From: JBBROS01 sp963752225
GTDB taxonomy: Bacteria > Pseudomonadota > Alphaproteobacteria > Acetobacterales > Acetobacteraceae
Length of the DNA stretch: 64,000 bases
Reading direction: 5' to 3'
Assembly (NCBI GenBank): GCA_963752225.1
Contig: CAVVXS010000001.1
Span: forward strand, 1 to 64,000
A model generated the notes under the pieces. It ran no database searches, was not told the DNA's origin, and saw only the letters and a list, made by a program, of their open reading frames with translations. Made by a program: the position numbers and the translations under genes. This document shows positions 18,620 to 26,880 of the stretch, piece after piece (position 1 is the first letter of the stretch; each line of letters begins with the position of its first letter).

Positions 18620-19033
18620 ATGACGCGACGCGATCCCGTGCTGGTGGCCTGGGTGGCCGGATTGGCGCTGGCAGCCTTGGTGTTCCTGGTCGGGCCCGAT
18701 CAATTCATGTTCCGGCTGCTGGACGCGGTCCACGTGGCGTTCTGGCGCATCGGCGAGGCGGTGGCGCAGCTTTCGGCGACAGCGCGCGACGCGGTGCGGG
18801 CGCTCTCGATCGGGTTGTTCGTGACGTTTCTTGCCCTTGCCCTCGCGGTGGCGCGGCGCGGCGGCCGCGCCCGGGGCGCGATCGTGGCGGTTGCGGTGGT
18901 GTTCTTCCTGCTGGTCGGGGATGCCGGGCCGGGGGACCAGGGGCGTTGGGTCGCCGCGCTGATCCTGTGCGGGACGGGGGCGGCGATCATGACGGGGCGG
19001 CTGCGGCAAACGGGATTGGCCGTGCGCCCCTGA
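18620..19033 (+). CDS. four-span membrane protein, unknown
   Basis: The protein has 137 residues from the ATG at 18620; a TTG three bases earlier is also possible. Hydrophobic spans lie near residues 8-28, 60-80, 90-102 and 108-128. The frame is in-line with the ABC permeases, about 80 bases downstream, and glycerol-type importers often carry a small extra membrane protein here, but I see no motif that proves such a role. Its 3' end overlaps the convergent DUF6362-like gene by 47 bases. Confidence 0.65.
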   Translation: MTRRDPVLVAWVAGLALAALVFLVGPDQFMFRLLDAVHVAFWRIGEAVAQLSATARDAVRALSIGLFVTFLALALAVARRGGRARGAIVAVAVVFFLLVGDAGPGDQGRWVAALILCGTGAAIMTGRLRQTGLAVRP

Positions 19034-19490
19034 ACGGGGCGGCGGCGGGAGCATCGAGCAGCCGGGCAACGATGATGTCGATGCCTTGGCGATGCCAGCG
19101 CTGCACCGCCTTGTGGTCGGCGCCGATGCCGAGGGCAACGCGCCGCCACGTGTATAGGTGACGCCCGGTCATCGGGTTGATGAGGCTGCGTGCGCCGACC
19201 ACCCGCCGCAACACATACTTGTCCGCCGGTATCAGCGGGATCCAGGCTAGCGCCTGGTCCATCCGAGAGATGCAGGCGGCATCTGGAATGGCGGGGCGCA
19301 GGCGGGCGCGATGGGGTGCGAACTGCTCGGAGGCGTCGCGGACCCATTCGAGGCCGCTTTGGACGAGCCGGGTGCTCGGTCCTGTATTCGGCAGAGCCAG
19401 CAGCGTTCGACCGGCTTCTTCCAAACGATTCATGACAAATCTACTATCGACGAAGTAGCCATGATTAACAGCTTCGTTACGTACTGACAT
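18987..19490 (-). CDS. DUF6362-like protein, unknown function
   Basis: The protein has about 167 residues. It has conserved-looking blocks RLEEAGRTLLALP, ISRMDQALAWIPLIP, RRVVGARSLINPMTGRH and GADHKAVQRWHRQGID. The last block looks like a helix-turn-helix followed by an ending motif and is typical of DUF6362 proteins in acetic acid bacteria; this is from memory, not a search. I chose the ATG at 19490 over the TTG at 19496. Function is unknown; a DNA-contacting role is a guess from the HKAVQRWHRQG helix. Confidence 0.65.
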   Translation of the reverse strand: MSVRNEAVNHGYFVDSRFVMNRLEEAGRTLLALPNTGPSTRLVQSGLEWVRDASEQFAPHRARLRPAIPDAACISRMDQALAWIPLIPADKYVLRRVVGARSLINPMTGRHLYTWRRVALGIGADHKAVQRWHRQGIDIIVARLLDAPAAAPFRGARPIPFAAAAPS

Positions 19491-19589
19491 TGTCAACTCG
19501 CTTCAACAACAGTTTGGTTCGGTTAGGATTAGCGCGGGCCAGAAAAATTGGCCGCGATGTGTGACCAACTGGTCACTGTGACTTAGGTC

Positions 19590-19790
19590 CTAGTTAGACG
19601 CGAGATTGAAGACGGGAAACGGATAGCGCGCGCCTTCCAGGCTGGTGCCGTTGGTGAGCAGTTGCCACGAGACCGGGTGGCCGGCGGGCAGAGGCGGCCG
19701 GTCGTTGTGGCCGGGCCGGCCGCACACGCGGTAGACGATGTGGGCTGGCGGCTTGTTTTGCTGGACGGTTGAGGCGCGGTTGGGAGGCAT
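19590..19790 (-). CDS. short hypothetical protein
   Basis: A 66-codon frame with protein-like composition in the middle (HIVYRVCGRPGHNDRPPLPA, WQLLTNGTSLEG). No ribosome site is evident at the ATG and no family is recognised. It is on the same strand as the DUF6362-like gene, which lies downstream at 18987-19490. It may be a fragment or a non-coding stretch. Confidence 0.35.
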   Translation of the reverse strand: MPPNRASTVQQNKPPAHIVYRVCGRPGHNDRPPLPAGHPVSWQLLTNGTSLEGARYPFPVFNLASN

Positions 19791-20095
19791 CGCACGTGTT
19801 CCGGTTTTGTTCAGGTATTGAGGCTAATTTTCCTACGCCTGCGCCGTCAACCGTAAATTGCGTCCTTACATCGAATTGGTCGGGCGCGTGATCGCGCTTG
19901 CTTCATTCGAACGGTTTGGGTATCGAGTTTGCCCCGGGCGAGCGATGTGCGGCATCGTGCAACGAACGGTCGAATCATTTACAGAGTGTCGGCGCGTCAG
20001 CTATGTTGCGTAGCACTAGATCGAGTTCTTGTTGTCCGGCAACGGCGCCGCGTCGGCTTTGGCGGGGCTGAGCTTAAACAGACCAGGGGTTTCCG
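19791..20095. other. intergenic stretch, probable promoter region
   Basis: About 300 bases upstream of the glycine-rich secreted protein gene. It is less GC-rich than its surroundings (for example around 19840-19880) and has no convincing reading frame or RNA structure that I can see. It most likely carries the promoter of the gene at 20096, which has AGGGG just before its ATG. Confidence 0.4.
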
Positions 20096-21241
20096 ATGGC
20101 GACTATTTCAGGCGGCGGCACAACTATAACGTTCAACGAAGGCTCGAATGACTCGAGTGGCATTTCCGCCAGCGTGACGAGCGCCATCAGCGCGCAACTC
20201 GCCAATGGCACGCTGCATGCGACGACGCCGGGCATCAATCCAACGACCGGCTCGGGGATTGCGACGATCAACAACCCGGGCCAACAAACCAATCTTGCGG
20301 TTGCCGTGAGCTCTGTGGTCGTGACCCAGGGCGGCGGCTCCACGACTGTGGTCGGCGCCGGCAGCCAGAATCAGCAGGTGCTGATCGACAACACCAACAC
20401 GACCTACTTCTCGGGTGGCGGTTCAGGCATCGTCGTGACCGGTGACGGAAACGACCTGGTTGGCGTGCCCGCGGTGGGCGGTGGCAACTTCTCCATCTTC
20501 TTGGGCGCCGGCCGCGATACCGTCACCTCGTTCTCCGGCGTGAACACGATCAGTGCCGGGTCGGGCAACGACCTGATCGGCACTGGCGGCGCCGGGACGC
20601 TTGCCAGCGACCTGATCTTTGCCAATGCCAGCAACATCACCGTCACGGGCGGCACCGGCCAAGGCACGGACACCATCATCGGCGGATCCGGCCGGGCGTT
20701 GATCATCGAAGGCACCAAGAGCTACCTGTTCAACGGCGCCGGCACGGCCGGCTCCGTGTCCACCGTCGGCGGCACTGGAAGTGCGACGGTGTTCGCTGGC
20801 GCCGGTGGCGGCTCGATCCAGGGTGGCTCGAACGGGCAGAACGTTCTGGTGGGCGGCGTGTCCAACGTTGCCTCCACATTGGTGGCGGGCGGCAACGGCG
20901 ACCTGCTGGTTGCCGGCGGCGTCAACTCGGCCGGCACGGGGGCGACAACGATCGCCGCGGCGACCGGCAACGAGACGCTGAAGGGCGGCGCCGGGGCCGA
21001 CACGTTCCAGATCACCAACGGCAAGGCAGGCGGCAACCTCCTCCTCGTCGGGTTCCGGCCGGCCGAGGGCGACCGCGTGCAGCTGCTGGGCTACGGCGCG
21101 GGCGAGGCGACCAATGCCGTGGCGACGGCGGTTGGCAACAACGGGCTGCCGAACCAGGCGGGCGCTGTTGTCACGCTGTCCGACGGCACCAAGGTCACCT
21201 TCTCGGGCGTCACCAATCTCAGCTCGAGCAACTTCGTCTGA
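20096..21241 (+). CDS. glycine-rich RTX-like secreted protein
   Basis: The protein has 381 residues of Gly, Asn, Thr, Ser and Val-rich repeats with spaced GNDLVG, GAGRDTVTSF, GSGNDLIG, GGTGQGTDTI and GGAGADTFQI units. These are variants of the calcium-binding nonapeptide GGxGxDxxx. The last segment, GDRVQLLGYGAG, resembles the end of such beta-rolls. There is no Sec signal peptide, so export is presumably by type I secretion through the C-terminus. The gene ends with a strong hairpin terminator. A surface or biofilm role is inference. Confidence 0.8.
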   Translation: MATISGGGTTITFNEGSNDSSGISASVTSAISAQLANGTLHATTPGINPTTGSGIATINNPGQQTNLAVAVSSVVVTQGGGSTTVVGAGSQNQQVLIDNTNTTYFSGGGSGIVVTGDGNDLVGVPAVGGGNFSIFLGAGRDTVTSFSGVNTISAGSGNDLIGTGGAGTLASDLIFANASNITVTGGTGQGTDTIIGGSGRALIIEGTKSYLFNGAGTAGSVSTVGGTGSATVFAGAGGGSIQGGSNGQNVLVGGVSNVASTLVAGGNGDLLVAGGVNSAGTGATTIAAATGNETLKGGAGADTFQITNGKAGGNLLLVGFRPAEGDRVQLLGYGAGEATNAVATAVGNNGLPNQAGAVVTLSDGTKVTFSGVTNLSSSNFV

Positions 21242-21269
21242 CGCCACAGCCCAGGCTGAGCTAAGCGGG

Positions 21270-21299
21270 AAAAGCCGGGACGGGAGTTCCGGCTTTTTT
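21270..21299 (+). terminator. intrinsic terminator of the RTX-like gene
   Basis: AAAAGCCGG (21270-21278) pairs with CCGGCTTTT (21289-21297), followed by more T residues. It lies 28 bases after the stop codon at 21241. The stem-plus-T-run form is textbook. Confidence 0.9.
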
Positions 21300-21343
21300 C
21301 GTGCGTGCAGGCATCCCGGCCCGCGGTGCATCGTTGTGTGGGC

Positions 21344-21487
21344 ATGAACCAATTCATGCAGATGCCCGATCCCATCCCGCAGCCGAACCCGGTGCCGATC
21401 CAGGATCCGATGCCGGACGACGTGCCCCCGCTCGAGGTGCCGCCCGACGGCGATCCGATGCCGACACCAACCCCGGCCCGTATGTAA
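21344..21487 (+). CDS. short proline-rich protein, hypothetical
   Basis: A 47-codon frame starting with the ATG at 21344. Its product is built of MPDPIPQPNP, PDPMPDD and VPPDGDPMPTP-like repeats. The composition is far from the shadow frames around it, which argues for coding, but there is no clear ribosome site. Short proline-rich tails of this kind occur as stand-alone hypothetical proteins. No function is proposed. Confidence 0.4.
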   Translation: MNQFMQMPDPIPQPNPVPIQDPMPDDVPPLEVPPDGDPMPTPTPARM

Positions 21488-21563
21488 GCTGTTTCGCGGC
21501 GTGATCATGGTCGCATAATGTGACCTGTTCACTAACGAGTGGTTAATGCGGCCGTCGGGTGGG

Positions 21564-22292
21564 TCAGTGTCCCGACAGGACCCGCGTTGCGCCGAGGATG
21601 GCCGCCCGGAAGGCTTCGTCGAAGCTGTCGCTCCGGCTTATGTAGCCAGTCCTGTTGGTGCCTTGCGTCAGCATCCAGGACCCGTCCCAACTGCTGCTGG
21701 CGTCGTTCCATGTCAGCCGGCCGCTGAGACGCGGAGCCTGGTTGAGATCGGGCGTGGGCGCGAGTGTGGCAGGAATTGTCACCTCGAGCCCGAAGCGCCT
21801 GGACGCGGCGATCAACGCACCGCGCATCCGTTCGTCGGTGTCGGTGTCGGCGCGGATCGGGAACCGGTCACGGCCGCGCGTGACGATCTCGATGTCGGCC
21901 ACAATGACCGGCCGTTCTGCGGACCACGGGCGGTCGCCCCAGCGTCGAAGCAGACCGTCGATCTTGGCCGGGTCGAACCGGACGAGAAGGTCGTACGGCC
22001 GGTCGCGCGAGCCTTGTTCATCGTGCTTGGGAATGTCCGACTCGCGATCCAAGTAGGCAAAGCTCGCCACCAGCGGCGCGGCGGCTGCGGCGGTCACCCG
22101 GTCGTCGTCGAGCCAAGCGGGGTTGCCGGACACTTTGGTCAGCACTTGGCGCAAGGCGCGCTCGAAGCCGTCAGGGCGTGAGCGCAGGTCCATTCCCGTG
22201 ACGATCACCGAGCCGCCGTACAAGCTGGCGGCCGCGCCGGGGGTGGCAAAGAGCAGCAGGAAGCAAACGAGGGCGGTTCCGATGCGGGGCAT
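21564..22292 (-). CDS. DUF2066 domain exported protein
   Basis: The protein has 242 residues starting at the ATG at 22292, which has a GGAGG upstream. A signal peptide (ALVCFLLLFATPGAAA) precedes the DUF2066 core: YGGSVIVTGMDLRSRPDGF, VLTKVSGNPAWLDDDRV, PKHDEQGSRDRPYDLLV. DUF2066 proteins are periplasmic and of unknown function. The gene diverges from the esterase locus at 22375. Confidence 0.85.
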   Translation of the reverse strand: MPRIGTALVCFLLLFATPGAAASLYGGSVIVTGMDLRSRPDGFERALRQVLTKVSGNPAWLDDDRVTAAAAAPLVASFAYLDRESDIPKHDEQGSRDRPYDLLVRFDPAKIDGLLRRWGDRPWSAERPVIVADIEIVTRGRDRFPIRADTDTDERMRGALIAASRRFGLEVTIPATLAPTPDLNQAPRLSGRLTWNDASSSWDGSWMLTQGTNRTGYISRSDSFDEAFRAAILGATRVLSGH

Positions 22293-22374
22293 GTGACCTC
22301 CGATGCAGTCGGCGGACTTGTTCATTGGCGCCGGGGCGGGCAGTTTGCACCCTCATCGTTTCCGGGACGATTGC

Positions 22375-23487
22375 ATGCGCCGCCTTGCTCCTCTGCTGCT
22401 GCTTAGCCTGTTGTCCGCCTGCGCAGACGGGCCGCCGCAGGGACGCACACCCTACCAGCCCAGCCCCGCGATGACGCTCGTGCTGCAGGAGCGGCAGAAC
22501 ATGCATGCGGGCGAGCGTCCGACCTTCCGCTCGATCAAGCGCGTGACGTGCCCAGCCTGACCGATGCGGCACGCGCGATCCCGAACGTCCAGGGATTGCC
22601 GGCCAGCGGCACCGACGTGCCGCAGATGCAGCAACTGGTCGGGAGCGGAGCGGAGGGCCCGCTCGTGGCGCGGCTGTACCGGCCGGCGCTGGCCAAAGAC
22701 ACGCCGGTGATCCTGTATTTCGTGGGCGGCACCTGGGTGACCGGCACGCTCGACACCTACGACGAGACGGCGCGGGAGTTGTCGGCGCGGACCGGTTGGG
22801 TGGTCGTGAGCCTGCGGACCCGCCTGGCGCCGGAAGCGACGTTCCCCGCGGCGCACGATGACGCGTTTGCGCTGTATCAGTGGGCACGGGCGCATCTTCG
22901 CGAATGGGGTGCCGATCCGACGCGCGTCGCCTTGGCCGGCGAGGGCGCCGGCGCCGACCTTGCGATCAGCACGGCGCTGCTTGCGCGGGACCGGGCCGAT
23001 GCCGGGTCGCCGACGCCGGCGCCGGACCACCTGCTGCTGATCACGCCGGTCGTCGGGACCGAGCTCGAGTACGCCCAGCATGAGCGAAAGCGGCCACAGC
23101 CGGCCGCTCACGCGTGCGACGGTGGATTGGGCGCAATGGACCTATGCCAGGCATCACCTCGATGACCCGCGCATCGACGTGGTCGCGCGCGACGACTTGG
23201 CCCGGCTGCCGCCGACCACGATCGTGCTGGCGGAGATCGACCCGCTCCGTTCGGGCGGGGAAACGCTCGCGTCGAAGCTGTCGGCGGCCGGCGTGCCGAC
23301 CGACGCCAAGCTGTTTACCGGCACAACGCACGACTTCTTCGGCCTCGGCGCGCAGGTGCCGGAAGCAGCCGCGGCGGAGAATTACGCCGCGACCCGGCTG
23401 AAGGCGGCGTTCTATCGGCCGGCCACGCCCGCGCTTCGCACGCCGTTGCGGGACGAGCACCGCCCGGCTCGGCGACGCCGGCGGTAG
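22375..23487 (+). pseudogene. lipoprotein-anchored HSL-type alpha/beta hydrolase, disrupted by two frameshifts and lacking the nucleophile
   Basis: A lipoprotein leader (LLLLSLLSACADG, Cys anchor) is read from 22375. About position 22527 the homology moves to another frame (PLDQARDVPSLTDAARAIPN), and near 23075 it moves back (ESGHSRPLTRATVDWA). Two single-base changes in C runs restore a single 370-residue protein of the hormone-sensitive-lipase family. The expected HGGG oxyanion motif reads FVGGTW and the expected GDSAGG nucleophile motif reads GEGAGA, so the serine is gone. The AEIDPL aspartate and THDFFG histidine remain. Whatever the frame status, the protein looks catalytically dead. Confidence 0.8.
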
Positions 23488-23523
23488 GACCCTGCTGGAC
23501 GGCCGATTTCGGGCGCCCTTGTA

Positions 23524-23545
23524 GATAGGTGCATATGCGCCTATC
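23524..23545. promoter_or_regulatory. near-perfect palindrome upstream of MFS gene, candidate operator
   Basis: GATAGG (23524-23529) and CCTATC (23540-23545) flank TGCATATGCG, giving a 22-base palindrome with two mismatching positions. It lies 32 bases before the ATG of the MFS transporter, where a repressor or activator dimer would bind. No regulator gene is adjacent. Confidence 0.6.
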
Positions 23546-23576
23546 GTGATGGCTCGTATTGGAGCGATCCCCCCTC

Positions 23577-24839
23577 ATGAGACGCCTGCATCCTGCTTGG
23601 ATCGTTGCCGCTTGCACCTTTGCCGTTCTGCTGGTCGCGGCAGGCACCCGGGCGACACCGGGCGTGCTGATCGTGCCGTTGGAAGCGGAGTTCGGATGGT
23701 CGCGGGCGACGATCAGCTTCGCCGTCGCCGTCAACATCCTCTTGTACGGGCTGATCGGGCCGTTCGCGGCGGCGCTGCTGGAACGGTTCGGGCTGCGGCG
23801 CACGGTCGGCTCTGCGCTGGCGTTGCTGGCGCTCGGTGTGGCGCTGACGCCGATGATGACGCAAGCCTGGCACCTCGTGATGCTGTGGGGCGTGGTGGTC
23901 GGCAGCGGCAGTGGCGTGGTCGCGCTGGTGCTGGCCTCGACCGTGGCGTCGCGCTGGTTCAGCCATAGGCGAGGGCTGGTCATGGGCCTGCTGACGGCCA
24001 GCACCGCGACGGGGCAGCTGGTGTTCCTGCCGTTGCTCGCCTACCTCGCGGAGACGTTCGGCTGGCGTGCGGTGAGCCTGACGATATCCGGCATTGCGGC
24101 GCTGATGATCCTGCCGGTGGCGGCGTTCATGTGGGACCGGCCGAGCGACCGCGGCATTCCGCCTTATGGCGGGACGGCGGTGGTGCCCCGCGTGGCGCCG
24201 ACGGTGAACCCGGCGCGGCGGGCGATCGGGGCCCTCGGCGCCGGGGTGCACAACCGCGACTTCTGGCTGCTGGCCGGCAGCTTCTTCGTGTGCGGCGCGA
24301 GCACCAACGGGCTGATCGGCACGCATCTGATCCCGGCCTGCGTCGATCAAGGGATCCCTGAGGTGACGGCTGCCGGGCTGCTGGCGGCGATGGGCGTGTT
24401 CGACATGGTCGGCACGACGCTGTCGGGCTGGCTGTCGGACCGTTGGGACAACCGCATCCTGCTGGCCTGGTACTATGGGCTGCGCGGGCTGAGCTTGATC
24501 TTCCTGCCGTTTGCGCTCGAGAGCGGGACGGTTGGCTATGCCGGGCTTGCGGTCTTTGCGGTGTTCTATGGGCTCGACTGGATTGCGACAGTGCCGCCGA
24601 CGGTGCGGCTGGCGGCGCAATGCTTCGGCGAGGGCAACGCGCCGATCATGTTCGGGTGGATCGCAGCGGCGCACCAGGCGGGTGCGGCGAGTGCTGCCTG
24701 GCTTGCGGGGTTGACCCGGGTCGGCACCGGCAGCTACGTGGCGGCGTTCATGGCGGCCGGCGCGCTGTGCATGGTGGCGAGCGTGCTGGTTGCGTTTATC
24801 GGCCGTGGCACGGCCCGGCGGCCGCTGGCGGTGGCTTGA
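23577..24839 (+). CDS. major facilitator superfamily transporter (oxalate/monocarboxylate type)
   Basis: The protein has about 420 residues and 12 predicted spans. The N-terminal half has FGWSRATISFAVAVNILLYGL and the family loop GLLLERFGLRRTVG-like text, and the second half has FDMVGTTLSGWLSDRWDNR. It belongs to the MFS group that carries small organic acids. The preferred ATG is 23577, because the TTG at 23559 has no better ribosome site. It lies behind a palindrome that probably controls it. Confidence 0.85.
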   Translation: MRRLHPAWIVAACTFAVLLVAAGTRATPGVLIVPLEAEFGWSRATISFAVAVNILLYGLIGPFAAALLERFGLRRTVGSALALLALGVALTPMMTQAWHLVMLWGVVVGSGSGVVALVLASTVASRWFSHRRGLVMGLLTASTATGQLVFLPLLAYLAETFGWRAVSLTISGIAALMILPVAAFMWDRPSDRGIPPYGGTAVVPRVAPTVNPARRAIGALGAGVHNRDFWLLAGSFFVCGASTNGLIGTHLIPACVDQGIPEVTAAGLLAAMGVFDMVGTTLSGWLSDRWDNRILLAWYYGLRGLSLIFLPFALESGTVGYAGLAVFAVFYGLDWIATVPPTVRLAAQCFGEGNAPIMFGWIAAAHQAGAASAAWLAGLTRVGTGSYVAAFMAAGALCMVASVLVAFIGRGTARRPLAVA

Positions 24840-24879
24840 GGCGTTGCGCCGGGCGCCCTGCCGGGTTCAGGATGCGGAC

Positions 24880-25491
24880 ATGAACGATATTCCGGATCGC
24901 GCGGCGCTGCAGGCGCATGTCGGCCAGATCAGTCCGATGGCCGAGAAGAAAGTGATCTACAGGTTGGACGGGCATTGCCGCCGGTTCATCGAGCTGTCGC
25001 CGTTCCTGGTCATCGCGACGGCCGACCGGGACGGGCGGGTGGATGCGAGCCCGCGGGGCGATCCGCCGGGCTTCGTGCGGGTGCTGGATGACACGAGGCT
25101 GCTGCTGCCGGACCGGCCGGGCAACAACCGGGTGGACAGCTTTTCGAACATCCTCGCCAACCCGGGCGTCGGGCTGATCTTTTTCGTGCCCGGCATCGAC
25201 GAGACTCTGCGGGTGAACGGGACGGCAGCGGTCACCACCGACGCCGCGGCATTGGCCGGGTCGGAGGTGAATGGCCGGACGCCGAAGACGGGCGTGGTCG
25301 TCACGGCGCAGGAGATTTTCTTCCACTGTGCGAAGGCGCTCAAACGCTCGCGGTTGTGGGATCCGGCGGCGCAGGTCGAGCGGAGCGCGTTCCCCAGCTT
25401 GGGCCGCATCATCGCCGACCAACAGACGGGCTGGACCGCGGAGGATGCGGATGCGCGGATCGAAGCGGCCTACCGCGAGCGGCTGTACTAA
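24880..25491 (+). CDS. pyridoxamine 5'-phosphate oxidase-family (FMN-binding split-barrel) protein
   Basis: The protein has 203 residues. The split-barrel text FLVIATADRDGRVDASPRGD, followed by RLLLPDRPGNNRVDSFSNIL, matches the MSMEG_1061-type branch of PNPOx-like proteins. FMN or F420 binding is expected in the family; substrate unknown. The ATG at 24880 starts 40 bases after the MFS stop, so the two may share a message. Confidence 0.82.
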   Translation: MNDIPDRAALQAHVGQISPMAEKKVIYRLDGHCRRFIELSPFLVIATADRDGRVDASPRGDPPGFVRVLDDTRLLLPDRPGNNRVDSFSNILANPGVGLIFFVPGIDETLRVNGTAAVTTDAAALAGSEVNGRTPKTGVVVTAQEIFFHCAKALKRSRLWDPAAQVERSAFPSLGRIIADQQTGWTAEDADARIEAAYRERLY

Positions 25492-25516
25492 GCCCTCGAA
25501 GCGAGACTGCGGGCCT

Positions 25517-26785
25517 TCATAGGAGGCCGGCGCCGGAGAGGCCGCCGAACACGCCCAAGACGGTGGTGATCCCGACCACGATCGTCACCAGCCAGAGATA
25601 CCAGCCCCGCAAGCGGTAGGCTGGCGGCAGGGCGCGGACGGCCAGCGCGATCAGGAAGCCCAACACCAGCGGCAGCATGAGCGCATTCATGATTTGCACG
25701 CCGACGTTGAGCGCGACCAGGTCCGGCCAGATCGCCACCAGAACCGCGCAGCCGACGACGCATGCGGCATAGATGCCGTAGAACCACGAGGCCTGGGTCG
25801 GGCGCAGCTCAAGCGAGCGACGATAGCCGGCGACCTCGCCGACGCCCCAGGCCAGCGCCAAGGTCGCGACCACTGCGGCGACCATGCCGGCGCCGAGCAC
25901 GCCGAGGCTGAACACCAGCCGGCCCGGGCCGGCGCCGAGGAACGGCGTCAGCGCCTGGCTGAGGTCTCCGACGGTGGACAGGCTGGCGTCGGGGGATGTC
26001 TGCCCGATGGTTGCGGCGGTCGCGACGAGCACGGCGGCCATGATCAGCTGGGTGATGACGGCGCCCATCGCCGTGTCCCAGCGGGCGGCCTTGAGGTGCT
26101 CGGGACGCAGGCCTTTATCGGCCACCGCGGACTGCTGGTAGAACACCATCCACGGCATGATCACCGCACCAATGTTGGCGGCGGCCAGGTAGACGTAGTC
26201 CTTGTTGCCAAATGGAATGCTGACGGCGCCGGTCGCGATGTCGGCCCAGCTCGGCTGAGCCATCCAGGCGACGGCGAAGAAGGCGAACTCGAACAGTCCG
26301 AGCGCGATGGCGACCCGCTCCACCCGCCGGTACGATCCGGTCAGCACCACGGCCAGCAGCGAAGCGGCGGCCAGTGCGAGGCTGAGCTTGCGCGGGACGC
26401 CATACAGCTCGCCGACGCCGGCGACGCCCGAGAGCTCGGTGATCAACGCGCCCATGGTCGCGACCGTCAGGCCGAGCACCGAGATCCAGGCCCAGCCCCG
26501 GCCGAACGTCTCGGCGATCAGCTCGCCATGACCGCGGCCGGTGAAGATCGCCAGCCGCACCGTCAGCTCCTGCACCATGAACAGGATCGGCACCAGAACC
26601 AGCTGCAGCAGCAGCAGCCGGTAGCCCCACTGCACCCCGGACTGGCCGGCGGTGATGATGCTGCCGACGTCGGTGTCGGCGAGCATGACGACAAGGCCAG
26701 GGCCGAACACGGAGACGTAGCGGGACAGCCGCTTGGGTGGAGCGAGGGCGTTCAAGGGATGTCCAGGGTTGCGAACTGGTCGCAA
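25517..26785 (-). CDS. Nramp-family metal transporter with altered metal-site motifs
   Basis: The protein has 422 residues and 11 or so spans. It starts VSVFGPGLVVMLADTDVGSI and has the family helix PILFMVQELTVRLAIFTGRG. In canonical Nramp proteins the first span has DPGN and the sixth has MPHN; here they read DTDVGS and IMPWMVFYQQ. The pump is thus Nramp-related, but its ion may not be Mn or Fe. The start is uncertain: TTG at 26785 or the TTG at 26755. It diverges from cysS, 95 bases away. Confidence 0.85.
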   Translation of the reverse strand: MRPVRNPGHPLNALAPPKRLSRYVSVFGPGLVVMLADTDVGSIITAGQSGVQWGYRLLLLQLVLVPILFMVQELTVRLAIFTGRGHGELIAETFGRGWAWISVLGLTVATMGALITELSGVAGVGELYGVPRKLSLALAAASLLAVVLTGSYRRVERVAIALGLFEFAFFAVAWMAQPSWADIATGAVSIPFGNKDYVYLAAANIGAVIMPWMVFYQQSAVADKGLRPEHLKAARWDTAMGAVITQLIMAAVLVATAATIGQTSPDASLSTVGDLSQALTPFLGAGPGRLVFSLGVLGAGMVAAVVATLALAWGVGEVAGYRRSLELRPTQASWFYGIYAACVVGCAVLVAIWPDLVALNVGVQIMNALMLPLVLGFLIALAVRALPPAYRLRGWYLWLVTIVVGITTVLGVFGGLSGAGLL

Positions 26786-26880
26786 CTCCTAGCCGTGAAC
26801 CGGGGTGCCGGCAATGCGGCTCCGCGCCGCGGGCCGCTCGCGCCTGTTGATTTGGTGCGCCCGGAGCCGCAGAAAGCGCC

